Assembly: GCA_007833815.1 (NCBI GenBank)
Contig: CP033464.1
Coordinates: 2,591,001 to 2,655,000 of the forward strand
Reading direction: 5' to 3'
Length of the DNA: 64,000 nucleotides
Source: Brevibacillus laterosporus
Lineage (GTDB): Bacteria > Bacillota > Bacilli > Brevibacillales > Brevibacillaceae
Shown here: piece after piece, positions 52,110 to 62,237 of the stretch
Layout: each line of letters opens with the position of its first letter
How positions within the stretch are numbered: the stretch's first letter is position 1
Notes under the pieces: model-generated
Databases searched by the model: none
What the model saw: the letters and a program-made list of their open reading frames with translations, nothing else
What the model was told of the DNA's origin: nothing
Program-made: the position numbers and the translations under genes

Positions 52110-53954
52110 ATGGCTCAATCTGCACCCGAAGAATTCGTCAACCAGGTTCGAGCAGCTGTTGACATCGTAGACGTGGTCGGAGAATACGTACAACTGAAGA
52201 AGAGGGGGCGCGCCTATCTAGGCTTGTGTCCGTTCCATTCGGAAAAAACCCCGTCCTTTAATGTAAACGCGGAGCGACAATTTTATCATTGCTTCGGGTG
52301 TCATGCAGGGGGAGACGTATTCTCTTTCGTTATGCAGGTGGAACAGCTATCGTTTCCTGAGGCCTTGCAAAAACTTGCAGACCGGGTGGGATTAACCCCG
52401 CCAGCTCCCCTCGCTCACGAAGATAATCCGATGCAAAGCGTGAAGGCAAAAATGTATGAAGCCTATCGTTTTGTGGCGAAACTATATCATTATGTTTTAA
52501 CGTCTACTCCCTATGGATCGGAAGCTCTTCGCTATTTGGAAAATCGAGGTTTTACTAGAATGATAATTGACGAATACATGATTGGGTTTGCGCCCGAGTC
52601 ATGGGATTTCGTTAAAGATAATCTCGTGAAGCGGAACTTTCCATTAGAGTTGATGGTCGAAGCAGGATTGCTTTCCTCCAATGATCGTGGAAGAGTGTAC
52701 GACAAATTTCGCAAGAGAGTTATCTTTCCGATCCAGGATTCACAGGGAGAGGTTATCGGATTTGGAGGAAGGTCAATTGATGGCTCGGAACCCAAGTATT
52801 TAAACGGTCCAGAAACACTTCTATTCAACAAAAGTCGAACTATATTTAACCTGCATCGCGCGAGAAGCGATATGCGCAAACGGAATCAGGCAATCCTTTT
52901 TGAGGGATATGCGGATGTAATTGCTGCGTGGCAGGCTGGCATTAGTAACGGAATCGCTACGCTAGGAACCGCTTTTACCGAGCAACAAGCGCATCTGATC
53001 AGAAGAAACACGGATCAGGTAATTCTATGCTACGACGGTGACTTTGCCGGACAAGATGCAACGGCAAAAGCGATTGATCAATTGCAAAAAGCTGGTTGTA
53101 CGGTGCGAATTGCTCCACTTCCCCAGGGTAGTGACCCTGATGATTATATAAGGCAGTATGGCGCTGAACAATTCTCCCAGCAGGTATTATTGCAAGCTAT
53201 GCCGGTGACATCCTTTCAATTGAAACATTTGCGGAGTAAAACCGTAATACAAGATGAAGCGGATAAAGCTGAGTATGTAAGACAGGCACTGGAATTCATC
53301 GTTACACTCCCGAACGCGATCGAACGGGACATGTATGAACGGCAACTGTCTGAAGAGTTTTCTCTATCCCTTGAAGCTGTAAAGACAGAAGCGAAAAAGC
53401 TGTACAAGCAACAAAAATTAACGAATCAAAGGGATAAAGTTACCGCACCATGGAATAATAGTATAAATAATGGCAAATTTACGGTTACAAAAGCACCTGC
53501 ACACGAAAATGCAGAACGAATGCTGCTGTACTATATGTTGCGAGATCCGGAAATTGCTTTACGTGTGCAACAGGAATGTAACGCAGATTTCCAAGTGGAT
53601 GAACACAGTGCTCTAGCCGCTTACTTGTATGCTTATTATGCAGAGGGGCATCCGGCAGATCCTGGAGCCTTTATACACTATGTTGAAGATGAGAAGTGCA
53701 AGCAATTAGCCTCGGGATTAGCCATGATGGAATGCAGAGATGATGTATCTGATAAAGAGATTGAAGACTACATCAAGCAGGTGAACAATTACCCTATACG
53801 CGCGGAACTAGTAAGGTTACGTGAACAACAAAAGCAACTGAATTTGCAAGCGGGAAGCACCATAGATGAAGAGCAGCGTAAAAAGCTTGTTATTGAAGCC
53901 GCTTTACTAGGGATGAAGATCGCCGAAATGGAAAATGCTTTGAGGGAAGGGTAG
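52110..53954 (+). CDS. dnaG: DNA primase DnaG
   Basis: 614 residues from ATG 52110 (AAGGTGG six bases upstream). Zinc-binding domain with Cys40, His43, Cys61, Cys64 (LCPFHSEKTPSFNVN, FYHCFGCHAGGD). TOPRIM core: AILFEGYADVIAAWQAGISN, CYDGDFAGQDATAKAIDQL (catalytic DxD-type acid residues). The C-terminal helicase-binding helices are present. It makes RNA primers at the replication fork. It stands before sigA, as in the macromolecular-synthesis operon. Confidence 0.96.
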   Translation: MAQSAPEEFVNQVRAAVDIVDVVGEYVQLKKRGRAYLGLCPFHSEKTPSFNVNAERQFYHCFGCHAGGDVFSFVMQVEQLSFPEALQKLADRVGLTPPAPLAHEDNPMQSVKAKMYEAYRFVAKLYHYVLTSTPYGSEALRYLENRGFTRMIIDEYMIGFAPESWDFVKDNLVKRNFPLELMVEAGLLSSNDRGRVYDKFRKRVIFPIQDSQGEVIGFGGRSIDGSEPKYLNGPETLLFNKSRTIFNLHRARSDMRKRNQAILFEGYADVIAAWQAGISNGIATLGTAFTEQQAHLIRRNTDQVILCYDGDFAGQDATAKAIDQLQKAGCTVRIAPLPQGSDPDDYIRQYGAEQFSQQVLLQAMPVTSFQLKHLRSKTVIQDEADKAEYVRQALEFIVTLPNAIERDMYERQLSEEFSLSLEAVKTEAKKLYKQQKLTNQRDKVTAPWNNSINNGKFTVTKAPAHENAERMLLYYMLRDPEIALRVQQECNADFQVDEHSALAAYLYAYYAEGHPADPGAFIHYVEDEKCKQLASGLAMMECRDDVSDKEIEDYIKQVNNYPIRAELVRLREQQKQLNLQAGSTIDEEQRKKLVIEAALLGMKIAEMENALREG

Positions 53955-53990
53955 TTATCAGCATCATTCCCGAGGAAGGAGGGAAAATAG

Positions 53991-55121
53991 ATGAACAAGC
54001 AAAACTTGACACCAGACATGGAGACATTGTCTGTGGACCAGGTAAAAGAACAATTGGTGGAACTAGGTAAGAAGAAGGGAAGCTTGACTTTCAAAGAAAT
54101 TACAAATCGTCTATCTAACTTTGATCAGGATTCTGATCAAATGGATGAGTTCTTCGAATTCCTAGGAGATCAAGGGATTGATGTCAGTAATGAGAGCGAA
54201 GAAGACGAAGAAGCAGATGCTATGATGATTAAGGACGAGGAACAGGAGCAGGAAGGGTTTGAATATGATGACCTGTCTGTGCCACCGGGAATCAAGATTA
54301 ATGATCCTGTGCGTATGTATCTGAAGGAGATTGGGCGGGTTCCTCTACTTTCCGCTGAAGAGGAAATTAAACTGGCGCAACGTATTGAACAAGGTGATGA
54401 GGAAGCAAAACGCCGATTGGCAGAAGCTAACCTGCGTCTCGTTGTAAGTATAGCAAAACGCTATGTGGGTCGTGGGATGTTGTTCCTTGATTTGATCCAG
54501 GAAGGTAATATGGGTCTAATTAAAGCCGTTGAAAAATTTGATTACCAAAAAGGATACAAATTTAGTACCTATGCAACTTGGTGGATTCGCCAAGCCATTA
54601 CCCGTGCTATTGCAGACCAAGCGAGAACCATTCGTATCCCTGTTCACATGGTTGAGACCATCAATAAGCTAATTCGTGTTTCTCGCCAATTACTCCAAGA
54701 ATTGGGGCGCGAACCTGCTCCAGAAGAGATCGCTGAAAAGATGGATTTGACTCCAGAAAAAGTACGTGAAATCATGAAAATTGCTCAAGAGCCGGTATCA
54801 CTAGAAACACCAATTGGGGAAGAAGATGACTCCCATTTGGGCGATTTTATTGAAGATCAGGAAGCGCTAGCTCCTTCTGATGCTGCTGCTTATGAATTGT
54901 TGAAAGAGCAGTTGGAAGATGTTTTAGATACATTAACAGATCGTGAAGAAAACGTACTACGTCTTCGTTTCGGATTAGATGATGGTCGCACTAGAACATT
55001 GGAAGAAGTAGGAAAAGTCTTTGGTGTAACTCGTGAGCGTATCCGTCAAATTGAGGCGAAAGCCCTACGTAAATTAAGACATCCTTCCCGTAGTAAACGT
55101 TTAAAAGATTTTTTGGAATAG
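53991..55121 (+). CDS. sigA: RNA polymerase primary sigma factor SigA
   Basis: 376 residues. Region 1.1 at the N terminus, an acidic spacer ([20 protein letters not shown]), region 1.2 [20 protein letters not shown], region 2 ([40 protein letters not shown]), region 3, and region 4.2 ([20 protein letters not shown]). It directs most housekeeping transcription. GAAGGAGGG precedes ATG 53991; a terminator follows. Confidence 0.97.
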   Translation: MNKQNLTPDMETLSVDQVKEQLVELGKKKGSLTFKEITNRLSNFDQDSDQMDEFFEFLGDQGIDVSNESEEDEEADAMMIKDEEQEQEGFEYDDLSVPPGIKINDPVRMYLKEIGRVPLLSAEEEIKLAQRIEQGDEEAKRRLAEANLRLVVSIAKRYVGRGMLFLDLIQEGNMGLIKAVEKFDYQKGYKFSTYATWWIRQAITRAIADQARTIRIPVHMVETINKLIRVSRQLLQELGREPAPEEIAEKMDLTPEKVREIMKIAQEPVSLETPIGEEDDSHLGDFIEDQEALAPSDAAAYELLKEQLEDVLDTLTDREENVLRLRFGLDDGRTRTLEEVGKVFGVTRERIRQIEAKALRKLRHPSRSKRLKDFLE

Positions 55122-55144
55122 CCGATAATGATATAGTAAGCATT

Positions 55145-55184
55145 AAGCCTACGTTTTGCCATATACGCTGCGTAGGCTTTTTTG
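55145..55184 (+). terminator. Terminator after sigA
   Basis: AAGCCTACG (55145-55153) pairs with CGTAGGCTT (55171-55179), followed by TTTTT. Confidence 0.8.
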
Positions 55185-55267
55185 TTGGTAAAAAACAGGC
55201 TGTTACTTCAAATCTGATCCATTTCATGAGACAAAAAGAGAAATGGCATCAAGGAGGCGATGTCTAC

Positions 55268-56203
55268 TTGGATGATCAACGTAGAAAAATAATTATTACT
55301 GAAATTGAAAATTGGCGACGCAATCATTTACTGCCAGAACATTATTGCATTTTTCTGTTAAATCTCTATACAGAAGGCAAGCATGCTCAAAATCAAGAAG
55401 TGCCCATCACAAAAAAACGCTTATCCTTTTGGCCAAACAGAAAGTGGAGTAGTAGGACTGAGAAGCAACAAGTCTTTATAGAAGGAGCGGGCTCCCAAAT
55501 TCAAGGTAGTGGGAGAGAAGCGCAAATCCTTTCCGTAAAGCTAATGGGAGGAATCTTTCTTGTAGGACTTGTAATCGCTGTCATGGTCTTGCTTGCTTTT
55601 TATTTTAACGCTTTTAGTATTCCAATGCAAATGAGCATTTTGGTGGCTAGTTGGGTGATTGCTTATGTGCTGGCTTTTGTGTTTAAACGAAAAATACCGC
55701 TATTATCCTATTTTTTCTTACTTGTTACCATCCTCATAGCTATAACAAGTCTCTACTATTTTGGGGAAAAATGGAAAATAAGTCAAGATACATATTTGTG
55801 GTCACTTCTTTTGATGGCTGTGTATTCTGTCTTACATGGCTTACTATTCCGTTATCCACTATTTATATTCATAGGGATGATGGGTATAGGTGTTCTATAT
55901 GGGACAGCCATGTTAATACGCATGGGTAATTTATTTAGCTGGATGAACATTGAACTGTATTGGGTGCCTTTATCTTTCATAATGATCGGATTAGGATTTC
56001 TGTTCCATGAGCGCTATCGGCAACTTGCCTATACACTGGTAGCAAGCGGACTACTCTACTTTTTTGGGCCAGAGATTAGCTCATGGTGGATTCCTGAGGT
56101 GTCTCGGGAGATGATACAAATTATGATAGTTATTAAGATATTTATTAGTGCAATATTATTTCTCTTTACACGTCGCTATTGGCTAGAATGGCTTCGACTA
56201 TAA
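55268..56203 (+). CDS. Multi-pass membrane protein, function unknown
   Basis: 311 residues from TTG 55268, where AAGGAGGCG is correctly spaced; an upstream in-frame ATG (55226) precedes that site. The first ~95 residues are cytosolic (QRRKIIITEIENWRRNHLLP), followed by seven or eight membrane helices (GGIFLVGLVIAVMVLLAFYF, IPLLSYFFLLVTILIAITSL and others). The N terminus (EI..W....LLPEHYC.FLL.LY) resembles the short DUF2157-like domain of other Bacillota membrane proteins, but I am not certain. Located between sigA and an acyl-CoA dehydrogenase gene. Confidence 0.7.
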   Translation: MDDQRRKIIITEIENWRRNHLLPEHYCIFLLNLYTEGKHAQNQEVPITKKRLSFWPNRKWSSRTEKQQVFIEGAGSQIQGSGREAQILSVKLMGGIFLVGLVIAVMVLLAFYFNAFSIPMQMSILVASWVIAYVLAFVFKRKIPLLSYFFLLVTILIAITSLYYFGEKWKISQDTYLWSLLLMAVYSVLHGLLFRYPLFIFIGMMGIGVLYGTAMLIRMGNLFSWMNIELYWVPLSFIMIGLGFLFHERYRQLAYTLVASGLLYFFGPEISSWWIPEVSREMIQIMIVIKIFISAILFLFTRRYWLEWLRL

Positions 56204-56244
56204 TTCATAGAATCTTTGTGAATCACTACTTGATGTACACGCTC

Positions 56245-56279
56245 AGAGGCTTCGTCTAAAAACACGAAGCCTCTTTATT
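56245..56279 (+). terminator. Terminator after the membrane protein gene
   Basis: AGAGGCTTCGT (56245-56255) pairs with ACGAAGCCTCT (56264-56274), followed by TTATTTT. Confidence 0.75.
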
Positions 56280-56419
56280 TTATTATTGAGACTATCCAAA
56301 CCTCTTTCTAATTGTATATAATAAAAAGTAAATTCTGAACAAACGCTCGGTCAGTCAAAACGATTACTTGCATGCTGTAGCGACCTGAACTTTATATAGC
56401 CATAAAGGAGAGAGATGAC

Positions 56420-57559
56420 ATGCAATTTGACCTTACCCAGGAACAGCAGATGTTGCTGAAAATGATTCGAGAATTTGCAGATGAAGTAGTAGCGCCTGGC
56501 GCGGAACAACGTGACAAAGAGAAGCAATTCCCTGTTGACATTATGAAGCAATTAAGTGAATTGGAATTGATGGGCTTACCATTTCCCGAAGAATTTGGGG
56601 GTGCTGGAGCGGACACGATTAGCTTTGCTATTGTCACTGAAGAGCTGAGCCGTGCATGTGCATCTACAGGCATTACTTATTCAGCACATATTTCATTGGG
56701 TGGGGCACCCTTGCATCTGTTTGGTACTAAGGAGCAAAAAGAAACTTATTTAACAAAAATCTGTAGTGGGGAGAGCATAGGAGCATTTGGATTGACAGAG
56801 CCACAAGCGGGTTCCGATGCAGGTGGAACAAGAACACACGCTGTGCTACAAGATGGGCAATATGTTATTAACGGCTCCAAATGTTTTATTACCAATGCTT
56901 CTTATGCCAAGTTTCTCGCTTTGACAGCTGTAACAGATAAAACAAAAGGGACAAAAGGAATTACCGCTCTTCTAGTCCCTACTAATGCTACAGGATTTAG
57001 GGTAGTGGATCGCTATGAAAAGTTGGGTTTAAACGCTTCTAATACCACAGAGTTGGTCTTAGAAGACATTAAAGTACCTCAAGAGGCTATATTGGGCAAA
57101 GAAGGAGAGGGCTTCAAACAATTTTTAATTACGTTAGATGGCGGTCGCATTGGTATTGGTGCAATGTCAGTTGGTGTGGCTCAGGCAGCTTTTGATCGAG
57201 CACTGCAATACGCAAAAGAAAGAAAAGCTTTTGGCTCTAGCTTATCGCATTTCCAAATGATTCAACAGAAATTGGCTGATATGGCAACCCAAATCGAGTT
57301 AGCCCGTACGTTGGTTTATAAAGCAGCGTGGCTCAAAGATCAGGGACGCAAATTTACCAAAGAAGCTGCTATGGCTAAGCTGTATGCCTCGGAGGTCGCG
57401 ATGTCTGCAACGCATCAGGCCATTCAGATTCATGGAGGATACGGTTATATGAAAGATTATCATGTTGAACGCTACTTCCGAGATGCACGTTTATTGGAAA
57501 TCGGTGAAGGGACTTCTGAAATCCTACGAATGGTAATTGCGCGTGAAGTAAGTAAATAG
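56420..57559 (+). CDS. Acyl-CoA dehydrogenase
   Basis: 379 residues with the whole ACAD fold. N-terminal LTQEQQMLLKMIREFADEVV; FAD-binding FGLTEPQAGSDAGG and FITNASYA; FKQFLITLDGGRIGIGAMSV; C-terminal HGGYGYMKDYHVERYFRDAR and the catalytic Glu in IGEGTSEILRM. It is a short/medium-chain type (MmgC-like) enzyme oxidising acyl-CoA to enoyl-CoA with electron transfer flavoprotein. No other beta-oxidation gene is adjacent. AAAGGAGAGAG precedes ATG 56420. Confidence 0.93.
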   Translation: MQFDLTQEQQMLLKMIREFADEVVAPGAEQRDKEKQFPVDIMKQLSELELMGLPFPEEFGGAGADTISFAIVTEELSRACASTGITYSAHISLGGAPLHLFGTKEQKETYLTKICSGESIGAFGLTEPQAGSDAGGTRTHAVLQDGQYVINGSKCFITNASYAKFLALTAVTDKTKGTKGITALLVPTNATGFRVVDRYEKLGLNASNTTELVLEDIKVPQEAILGKEGEGFKQFLITLDGGRIGIGAMSVGVAQAAFDRALQYAKERKAFGSSLSHFQMIQQKLADMATQIELARTLVYKAAWLKDQGRKFTKEAAMAKLYASEVAMSATHQAIQIHGGYGYMKDYHVERYFRDARLLEIGEGTSEILRMVIAREVSK

Positions 57560-57567
57560 GCTCTGTA

Positions 57568-57596
57568 AATCTCTCCAACTTGGAGGGATTTTTTTA
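57568..57596 (+). terminator. Terminator after acyl-CoA dehydrogenase
   Basis: AATCTCTCC-AACTT-GGAGGGATT followed by TTTTT. The rest of the stretch to 57840 shows no gene with a ribosome binding site. Confidence 0.7.
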
Positions 57597-57850
57597 CTGG
57601 AAATCAAGAGCAAAAACGTAAATATGGGAATAGTATTGAGGTGTTATACTAGTCTTCTTGTAGGCTATTTGTTAATATCCGGGTACGTATTCATTTTTAT
57701 TTGTGGCTTATTGATGAAAAAAATGTTTATGCTCAACGTTTCTCTCCTCTACCTACATCACCCTAGAAATTACCATATTACTCATCCAGTTTCTGCATGT
57801 GTTTTTTTGGCAAGATGAGGTAAAATGGATGAACTGGAGGTAATAGGAAC

Positions 57851-58591
57851 ATGACATTAACTATTTCTAAACGTTTACAAACAATTGCGGCATATTGCCC
57901 CAAAGATGCTCTTGTAGCTGATATTGGATCGGACCACGCCCTGTTGGCTTCTTATTTATTAGTAAACAATCAGGCGCGTTATGTGATAGCAGGTGAATTG
58001 AATGAGGGACCTTATCAAGCAGCACTCCGTCAGATTGCTACGTTAACAGCAAAAGACCGAGCTTCTGTTCGAAAGGGAGATGGCTTAGCAGTACTAGCTC
58101 CGGATGAGGCAGAAGTCATTTGCATCGCTGGGATGGGCGGACAATTAATTGCTTCTATACTAGATGCGGGACTTGATAAACTGGGAAAAATAAAACGCTT
58201 GATCTTACAACCAAATGTTGGAGAAGATGCGTTACGTCAATGGCTATATGAGCACGGATATCAATTGATAGCAGAAGACATCTTGGAGGAGGACGGCATT
58301 ATTTATGAAGTGCTAGTTGCCGAACCAGGAAATCCAGATGAACCGTATCGGTCAGACAAATGGAACAAAAAGGAGCTAATGGAGATAGGGCCTTTTTTAT
58401 TGCAGCAACAGTCTCCTATCTTGCTAACAAAGTGGCAATCTGAATTGGAAAAATGGAAAAAAATTAAAGAAGGCATGGCGGCATCCACTCGTGTGGAAAC
58501 GCAGGAAAAAATGTCGGAAATTGAAAATAAAATTATTTGGATTAAAGGAGTTTTGACATGCTTGCAAACGGACAAACCATCATACAATTAG
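57851..58591 (+). CDS. trmK: tRNA (adenine22-N1)-methyltransferase TrmK
   Basis: 246 residues. SAM motif I is VADIGSDHALLASYLL; then AGELNEGPYQAALRQI, VICIAGMGGQLIASILDAGL, LILQPNVGEDALRQWLYEHG and a C-terminal coiled-coil pair. This is the YqfN/TrmK pattern: m1A22 formation in tRNA of Gram-positives. GGAGGTAATAGG precedes ATG 57851. It overlaps the nif3 gene by 34 bp. Confidence 0.92.
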   Translation: MTLTISKRLQTIAAYCPKDALVADIGSDHALLASYLLVNNQARYVIAGELNEGPYQAALRQIATLTAKDRASVRKGDGLAVLAPDEAEVICIAGMGGQLIASILDAGLDKLGKIKRLILQPNVGEDALRQWLYEHGYQLIAEDILEEDGIIYEVLVAEPGNPDEPYRSDKWNKKELMEIGPFLLQQQSPILLTKWQSELEKWKKIKEGMAASTRVETQEKMSEIENKIIWIKGVLTCLQTDKPSYN

Positions 58592-59673
58592 TGGAGAGAC
58601 TAGCACCAAAATCTTTGGCGATGGAATGGGATAAAATCGGATTGCAAGTAGGGACACTACAAAAGCCTGTTCAGAAAGTGTTGACAGCTTTGGATGTAAA
58701 TGAAGAGGTGGTTGATGAAGCAATTCAAAAAGGTGTTTCGCTCATAATTGCTCACCATCCTGTGATATTTCGGCCCTTAAAACATCTACGTACTGATTTG
58801 CCAGCAGGACGCCTATTAGCAAAGCTACTTGCCCATGATATTGCTGTCTATAGCATGCACACCAATTTGGATGTCGCTGATGGAGGCTTGAATGATTGGC
58901 TTGCAGAGGAACTAGAATTACAGCAACCCGAAATTCTTGATGTAACGTATCAGGATGAGTTTAAAAAGCTAGTAACCTTTGTACCTAAATCGCATAGTGA
59001 ACAGGTTTTTCAAGCGATGGTCAAAGCAGGTGCTGGTCATATTGGTCAGTATAGTCATTGTAGCTTCCAGACGGAGGGAACAGGAACGTTTTTACCACTT
59101 GAAGGCACGACTCCATTTATTGGTGAGCAAGGGAAAGTGGAGTATGCGGAAGAGATACGAATTGAAACCGTTCTAATAAGCAGTCAACAAACGGCTGTGA
59201 TTAAGGCAATGAAAGCGGCGCATCCGTATGAGGAGGTAACTTATGATATCTATCCTCTTGATCTGTCTCCTCGCACGCTTGGGCTAGGGAGGATTGGTAA
59301 ACTAACAGAACCTATGACTTTGGAGGCGTATGCTCAATTTGTAAAAATGAAGCTAGGGCTGGAAGGGGTTCGCATCGTTGGTCCTAAGGATCGCATAGTG
59401 AAGAAGGTGGCTGTACTTGGAGGTAGTGGTGGTTCTTATTTGTTAAAAGCTGCTTTTCGTGGTGCAGATGTAATGGTAACTGGTGATGTTGGTTATCATG
59501 AAGCGCAAGATGCGTTCGTGGAAGGATTATCAATTATTGATGCTGGTCATAACATTGAAAAAATCATGAAGCCAAGATTGGCTAGTTTTTTACAAGAGAA
59601 GCTGCAAGAGAATAAATATACAACCGAAGTAATTGCCTCAGAGATTCATACAGATCCGTTTCAATACCTCTAA
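58558..59673 (+). CDS. Nif3-like dinuclear metal-centre protein (YqfO)
   Basis: 371 residues, the long Bacillus-type version. N-terminal Nif3 half: LAPKSLAMEWDKIGLQVG, LIIAHHPVIFRPLKHLRTDL, YSMHTNLDVADGGLNDWLAE. A PII-like inserted domain lies in the middle (KLVTFVPKSHSEQVFQAMVK, HPYEEVTYDIYPL). The C-terminal half: AVLGGSGGSYLLKAAFRGAD, VMVTGDVGYHEAQDAFVEGL, DAGHNIEKI. The His and Glu/Asp of HHP, HTN and GDVGYHEA bind two metals. Exact function unknown; some homologues are GTP cyclohydrolase-like. It is coupled to trmK. Confidence 0.9.
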   Translation: MLANGQTIIQLVERLAPKSLAMEWDKIGLQVGTLQKPVQKVLTALDVNEEVVDEAIQKGVSLIIAHHPVIFRPLKHLRTDLPAGRLLAKLLAHDIAVYSMHTNLDVADGGLNDWLAEELELQQPEILDVTYQDEFKKLVTFVPKSHSEQVFQAMVKAGAGHIGQYSHCSFQTEGTGTFLPLEGTTPFIGEQGKVEYAEEIRIETVLISSQQTAVIKAMKAAHPYEEVTYDIYPLDLSPRTLGLGRIGKLTEPMTLEAYAQFVKMKLGLEGVRIVGPKDRIVKKVAVLGGSGGSYLLKAAFRGADVMVTGDVGYHEAQDAFVEGLSIIDAGHNIEKIMKPRLASFLQEKLQENKYTTEVIASEIHTDPFQYL

Positions 59674-59710
59674 GGCAAAAGACCTGCGGCATAAAAAGGG
59701 AGTGGGCAAC

Positions 59711-60205
59711 ATGTCCTCAATTCGTGATTTCTACGAGTGGCATCAGCTTCTTGGGAAAATAAAACGAGCAGAACGTGAATTGGCTGGTGTAAAAGAGCAA
59801 GAGAATGAACAGATGAAACATATAAGGGCTATTGAGCGTAAAATGGAGGGCATGCCCACAGAAACCCCTGATCAACAGATTGAACGAATGCTAAAGGAGC
59901 AAGAGCTCTGGATGGCCAAAAAAGAATGGGAACGAAACGGAAATGAGCTGATTGAGAAGCGATTCGCTTTGGAGCAATCATTGCAATTTTCTCGAATGGA
60001 AGCAACTGATCGCAAATCAAAATTAGACCCAGTATGGTTGAGTGAGTATGAACGACTGCTGGAAACGAAGAAAAATCCAGTGGTAGAAGTGAAAAATAAG
60101 TCTTGTATGGGCTGTTTTATGCCGTTATCAACGAGTAACTTTGATAAGTGGCGAAGAGGGAAGGGGCTGGTATATTGTGACGAGTGCGAAAGGATCCTCG
60201 TTTAG
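59711..60205 (+). CDS. Coiled-coil zinc-ribbon protein
   Basis: 164 residues from ATG 59711 (AGGGAGTGGG upstream). Long N-terminal coiled coil (GKIKRAERELAGVKEQENEQ, IERMLKEQELWMAKKEWERN) and a C-terminal C4 zinc ribbon: SCMGCFMPLSTSNFDKWRRG, then LVYCDECERIL. This is the zf-RING_7/CT398-like architecture seen next to nif3 in many bacteria. Function unknown; nucleic-acid binding or tethering is plausible. The SLH protein gene starts 29 bp before its stop. Confidence 0.85.
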   Translation: MSSIRDFYEWHQLLGKIKRAERELAGVKEQENEQMKHIRAIERKMEGMPTETPDQQIERMLKEQELWMAKKEWERNGNELIEKRFALEQSLQFSRMEATDRKSKLDPVWLSEYERLLETKKNPVVEVKNKSCMGCFMPLSTSNFDKWRRGKGLVYCDECERILV

Positions 60206-62237
60206 CAAGAAATGGTGGAAAGTAATTCCTGTTGCTGTAGCTACTGTGATGGCTACCGGTGTTTTGTTAGAACCCGTGCAGGCTGAGGAATTAGGGGATA
60301 ATCTTTCGGCTCAATTGCCTTTTATTGATATATCCAATCATCCTGCCAAAGAGGCTATCGTGAAAGCCTATGAGGAAGGTTTATTTAGTGATTCATCTAA
60401 AGCAATCAAGCAGTTTTTCCCCGAGAAGGCTATGACACGGGCGGAGTTCTTTATATTGACCAGTCGTTTTTTACAAAACAACCAAAATAGATTGTTTCCA
60501 CTGACTCTGTTGGAGGATAGCGACGAATTTGGTCGAGGACAAGGAATGGACGAGCCGTATTTACCCTATAAAGATGTGCATTACATGACATGGATGTATC
60601 CAGGTATTTTACGTGTGTTTGTTTATCATGATAGGGTTGCTGGTGCAAGGACTCTACATAAGGCTTTTCCTGGAGATGAATTTAATCCTAATCAGCCTAT
60701 TACAAATGAAGAAGCTGCTAAAGTGTTGTCGATAGTAACCTTCTCCGCGAAGAAACCCGGATGGGAAATGGAATTGGTAAAGAAAGGATCGAAACCTTTA
60801 ACACGTGCAGATGCAGCAGTTTTGATCGAACAGGTGAGCACATCTTTACAATTACAGATGTTACTGCCGTTAGCTGACGAGACACGCTCTCTCTATCCAT
60901 TTGTACCTGTTCATGAGGACATGTATCCGTTATTTGCTACCTATGATTCTCCAACGGAAACGGAGAAAAGGTTCATAGACATAGTTGATGCGATTAAAGA
61001 TTACTTAGAAGAGAAAGAAACTTTTAAGGAGCTTGATGAACTACCAGCTGATTTTGCCAACCAGGTGGGGGTGCATTATTACAAAAGCTGGGATTACTAC
61101 AAGGAACCCGCAGATAATGCAAAAGAAGCATTTCTTGCACTAGATGCTTATTTAGAAACAGTGGAGCATGATCCAAAGATTCTGGGTCTACTTACCGCTA
61201 ATATTTATGATGTCGGATTACAAATGCTACGGACAAATCAGATCAAGGAGCTTGAAGATTTGTATCAAAAGCTACTTGGCTACGAATCAAAACTGGTCAA
61301 AGATTCAGAGGAATGGAAAGTGTTTGGCCTATATTTGGCATCCATTGAAATTCATTTAGATAAATATGACCTGGCGATTAAACGCTATCAAGAGAGACCG
61401 GATCTAGTTCTTGCTGTACAAAACGGCTTGTATTATTTAATCAAAGAGAATCGACTCTTTGATGCAGAAAGCTTGTTAAAACGGGCCATAGAAGTAGATC
61501 AGAAGCATGAATTTGAAGCCTTGTATGAACAAGCTGGTCATGAGTTAGATCTCTTATCTTCGACTAGGCAAAATCATTATGCAACCCTTCTAAGTAAAGC
61601 CTACAAACAGATGGATGAAGCTGAAGGGATCATCGTAAAGACGGAGATGAACTACGGTGGTACGGTGTTAAAGGTAACCGAAGAGATGGATGGGCAGAGA
61701 GGGGTTACTCATACGAAGGGAATTTTCCAAAAGGAAGATCAAGCTGTGTTAAATAAAATGGAAGCATATTCAGATCACCGCAATCAAACCAAGTATGAAT
61801 GGGACAATGAAAAGGAAGTCTGGACTAAAAAATTGACGGGTAAGCCAACTGGAAAAAGTGAATATTTGCATGAGTATGTGAGCGATCTATCTGTTTTAAA
61901 CCGCTTGAATAAGCTTCATGCTCGATATTTGAAGCAAAGCTTTGGAACATATGAAGTCATTACGGAATTTTATGAACCAAACGAACTTCAAAATTATGCA
62001 AAAACACTGGATTTACAAGAGAAAAAGCTCTTATATGCTCCTACTTTTGTTGTAAAGTATTATCTAGATTCCGCTACCAATCAATTATTACGCAAATCTT
62101 GGAAAATAACGGAGATTTATGATAATGGGGAGTACATCAAGTTGGATGGCGATGAATCCTATGAGCTTCCCAAGAATTTGCGTCTGGACATCCCGAAAGA
62201 GGTAACGGAAGGAGCGGTTGTTATTCATGAAACTTAG
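60177..62237 (+). CDS. Secreted SLH-type protein
   Basis: 686 residues from GTG 60177, inside the zinc-ribbon gene; GGAAGGGG lies upstream. Signal peptide SKKWWKVIPVAVATVMATGV, with cleavage after VQA. Two or three S-layer-homology-like repeats follow (PFIDISNHPAKEAIVKAYEE, MTRAEFFILTSRFL; PNQPITNEEAAKVLSIVTF; LTRADAAVLIEQV). The middle has helical, TPR-like repeats (YDLALQRY-like DKYDLAIKRYQERPDL, LYYLIKENRLFDAESLLKRA), and a beta-rich C-terminal part ends VTEGAVVIHET. It is probably attached to secondary wall polymer. It overlaps the S41 peptidase gene by 11 bp, so a joint extracellular role is likely. Confidence 0.78.
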   Translation: MTSAKGSSFSKKWWKVIPVAVATVMATGVLLEPVQAEELGDNLSAQLPFIDISNHPAKEAIVKAYEEGLFSDSSKAIKQFFPEKAMTRAEFFILTSRFLQNNQNRLFPLTLLEDSDEFGRGQGMDEPYLPYKDVHYMTWMYPGILRVFVYHDRVAGARTLHKAFPGDEFNPNQPITNEEAAKVLSIVTFSAKKPGWEMELVKKGSKPLTRADAAVLIEQVSTSLQLQMLLPLADETRSLYPFVPVHEDMYPLFATYDSPTETEKRFIDIVDAIKDYLEEKETFKELDELPADFANQVGVHYYKSWDYYKEPADNAKEAFLALDAYLETVEHDPKILGLLTANIYDVGLQMLRTNQIKELEDLYQKLLGYESKLVKDSEEWKVFGLYLASIEIHLDKYDLAIKRYQERPDLVLAVQNGLYYLIKENRLFDAESLLKRAIEVDQKHEFEALYEQAGHELDLLSSTRQNHYATLLSKAYKQMDEAEGIIVKTEMNYGGTVLKVTEEMDGQRGVTHTKGIFQKEDQAVLNKMEAYSDHRNQTKYEWDNEKEVWTKKLTGKPTGKSEYLHEYVSDLSVLNRLNKLHARYLKQSFGTYEVITEFYEPNELQNYAKTLDLQEKKLLYAPTFVVKYYLDSATNQLLRKSWKITEIYDNGEYIKLDGDESYELPKNLRLDIPKEVTEGAVVIHET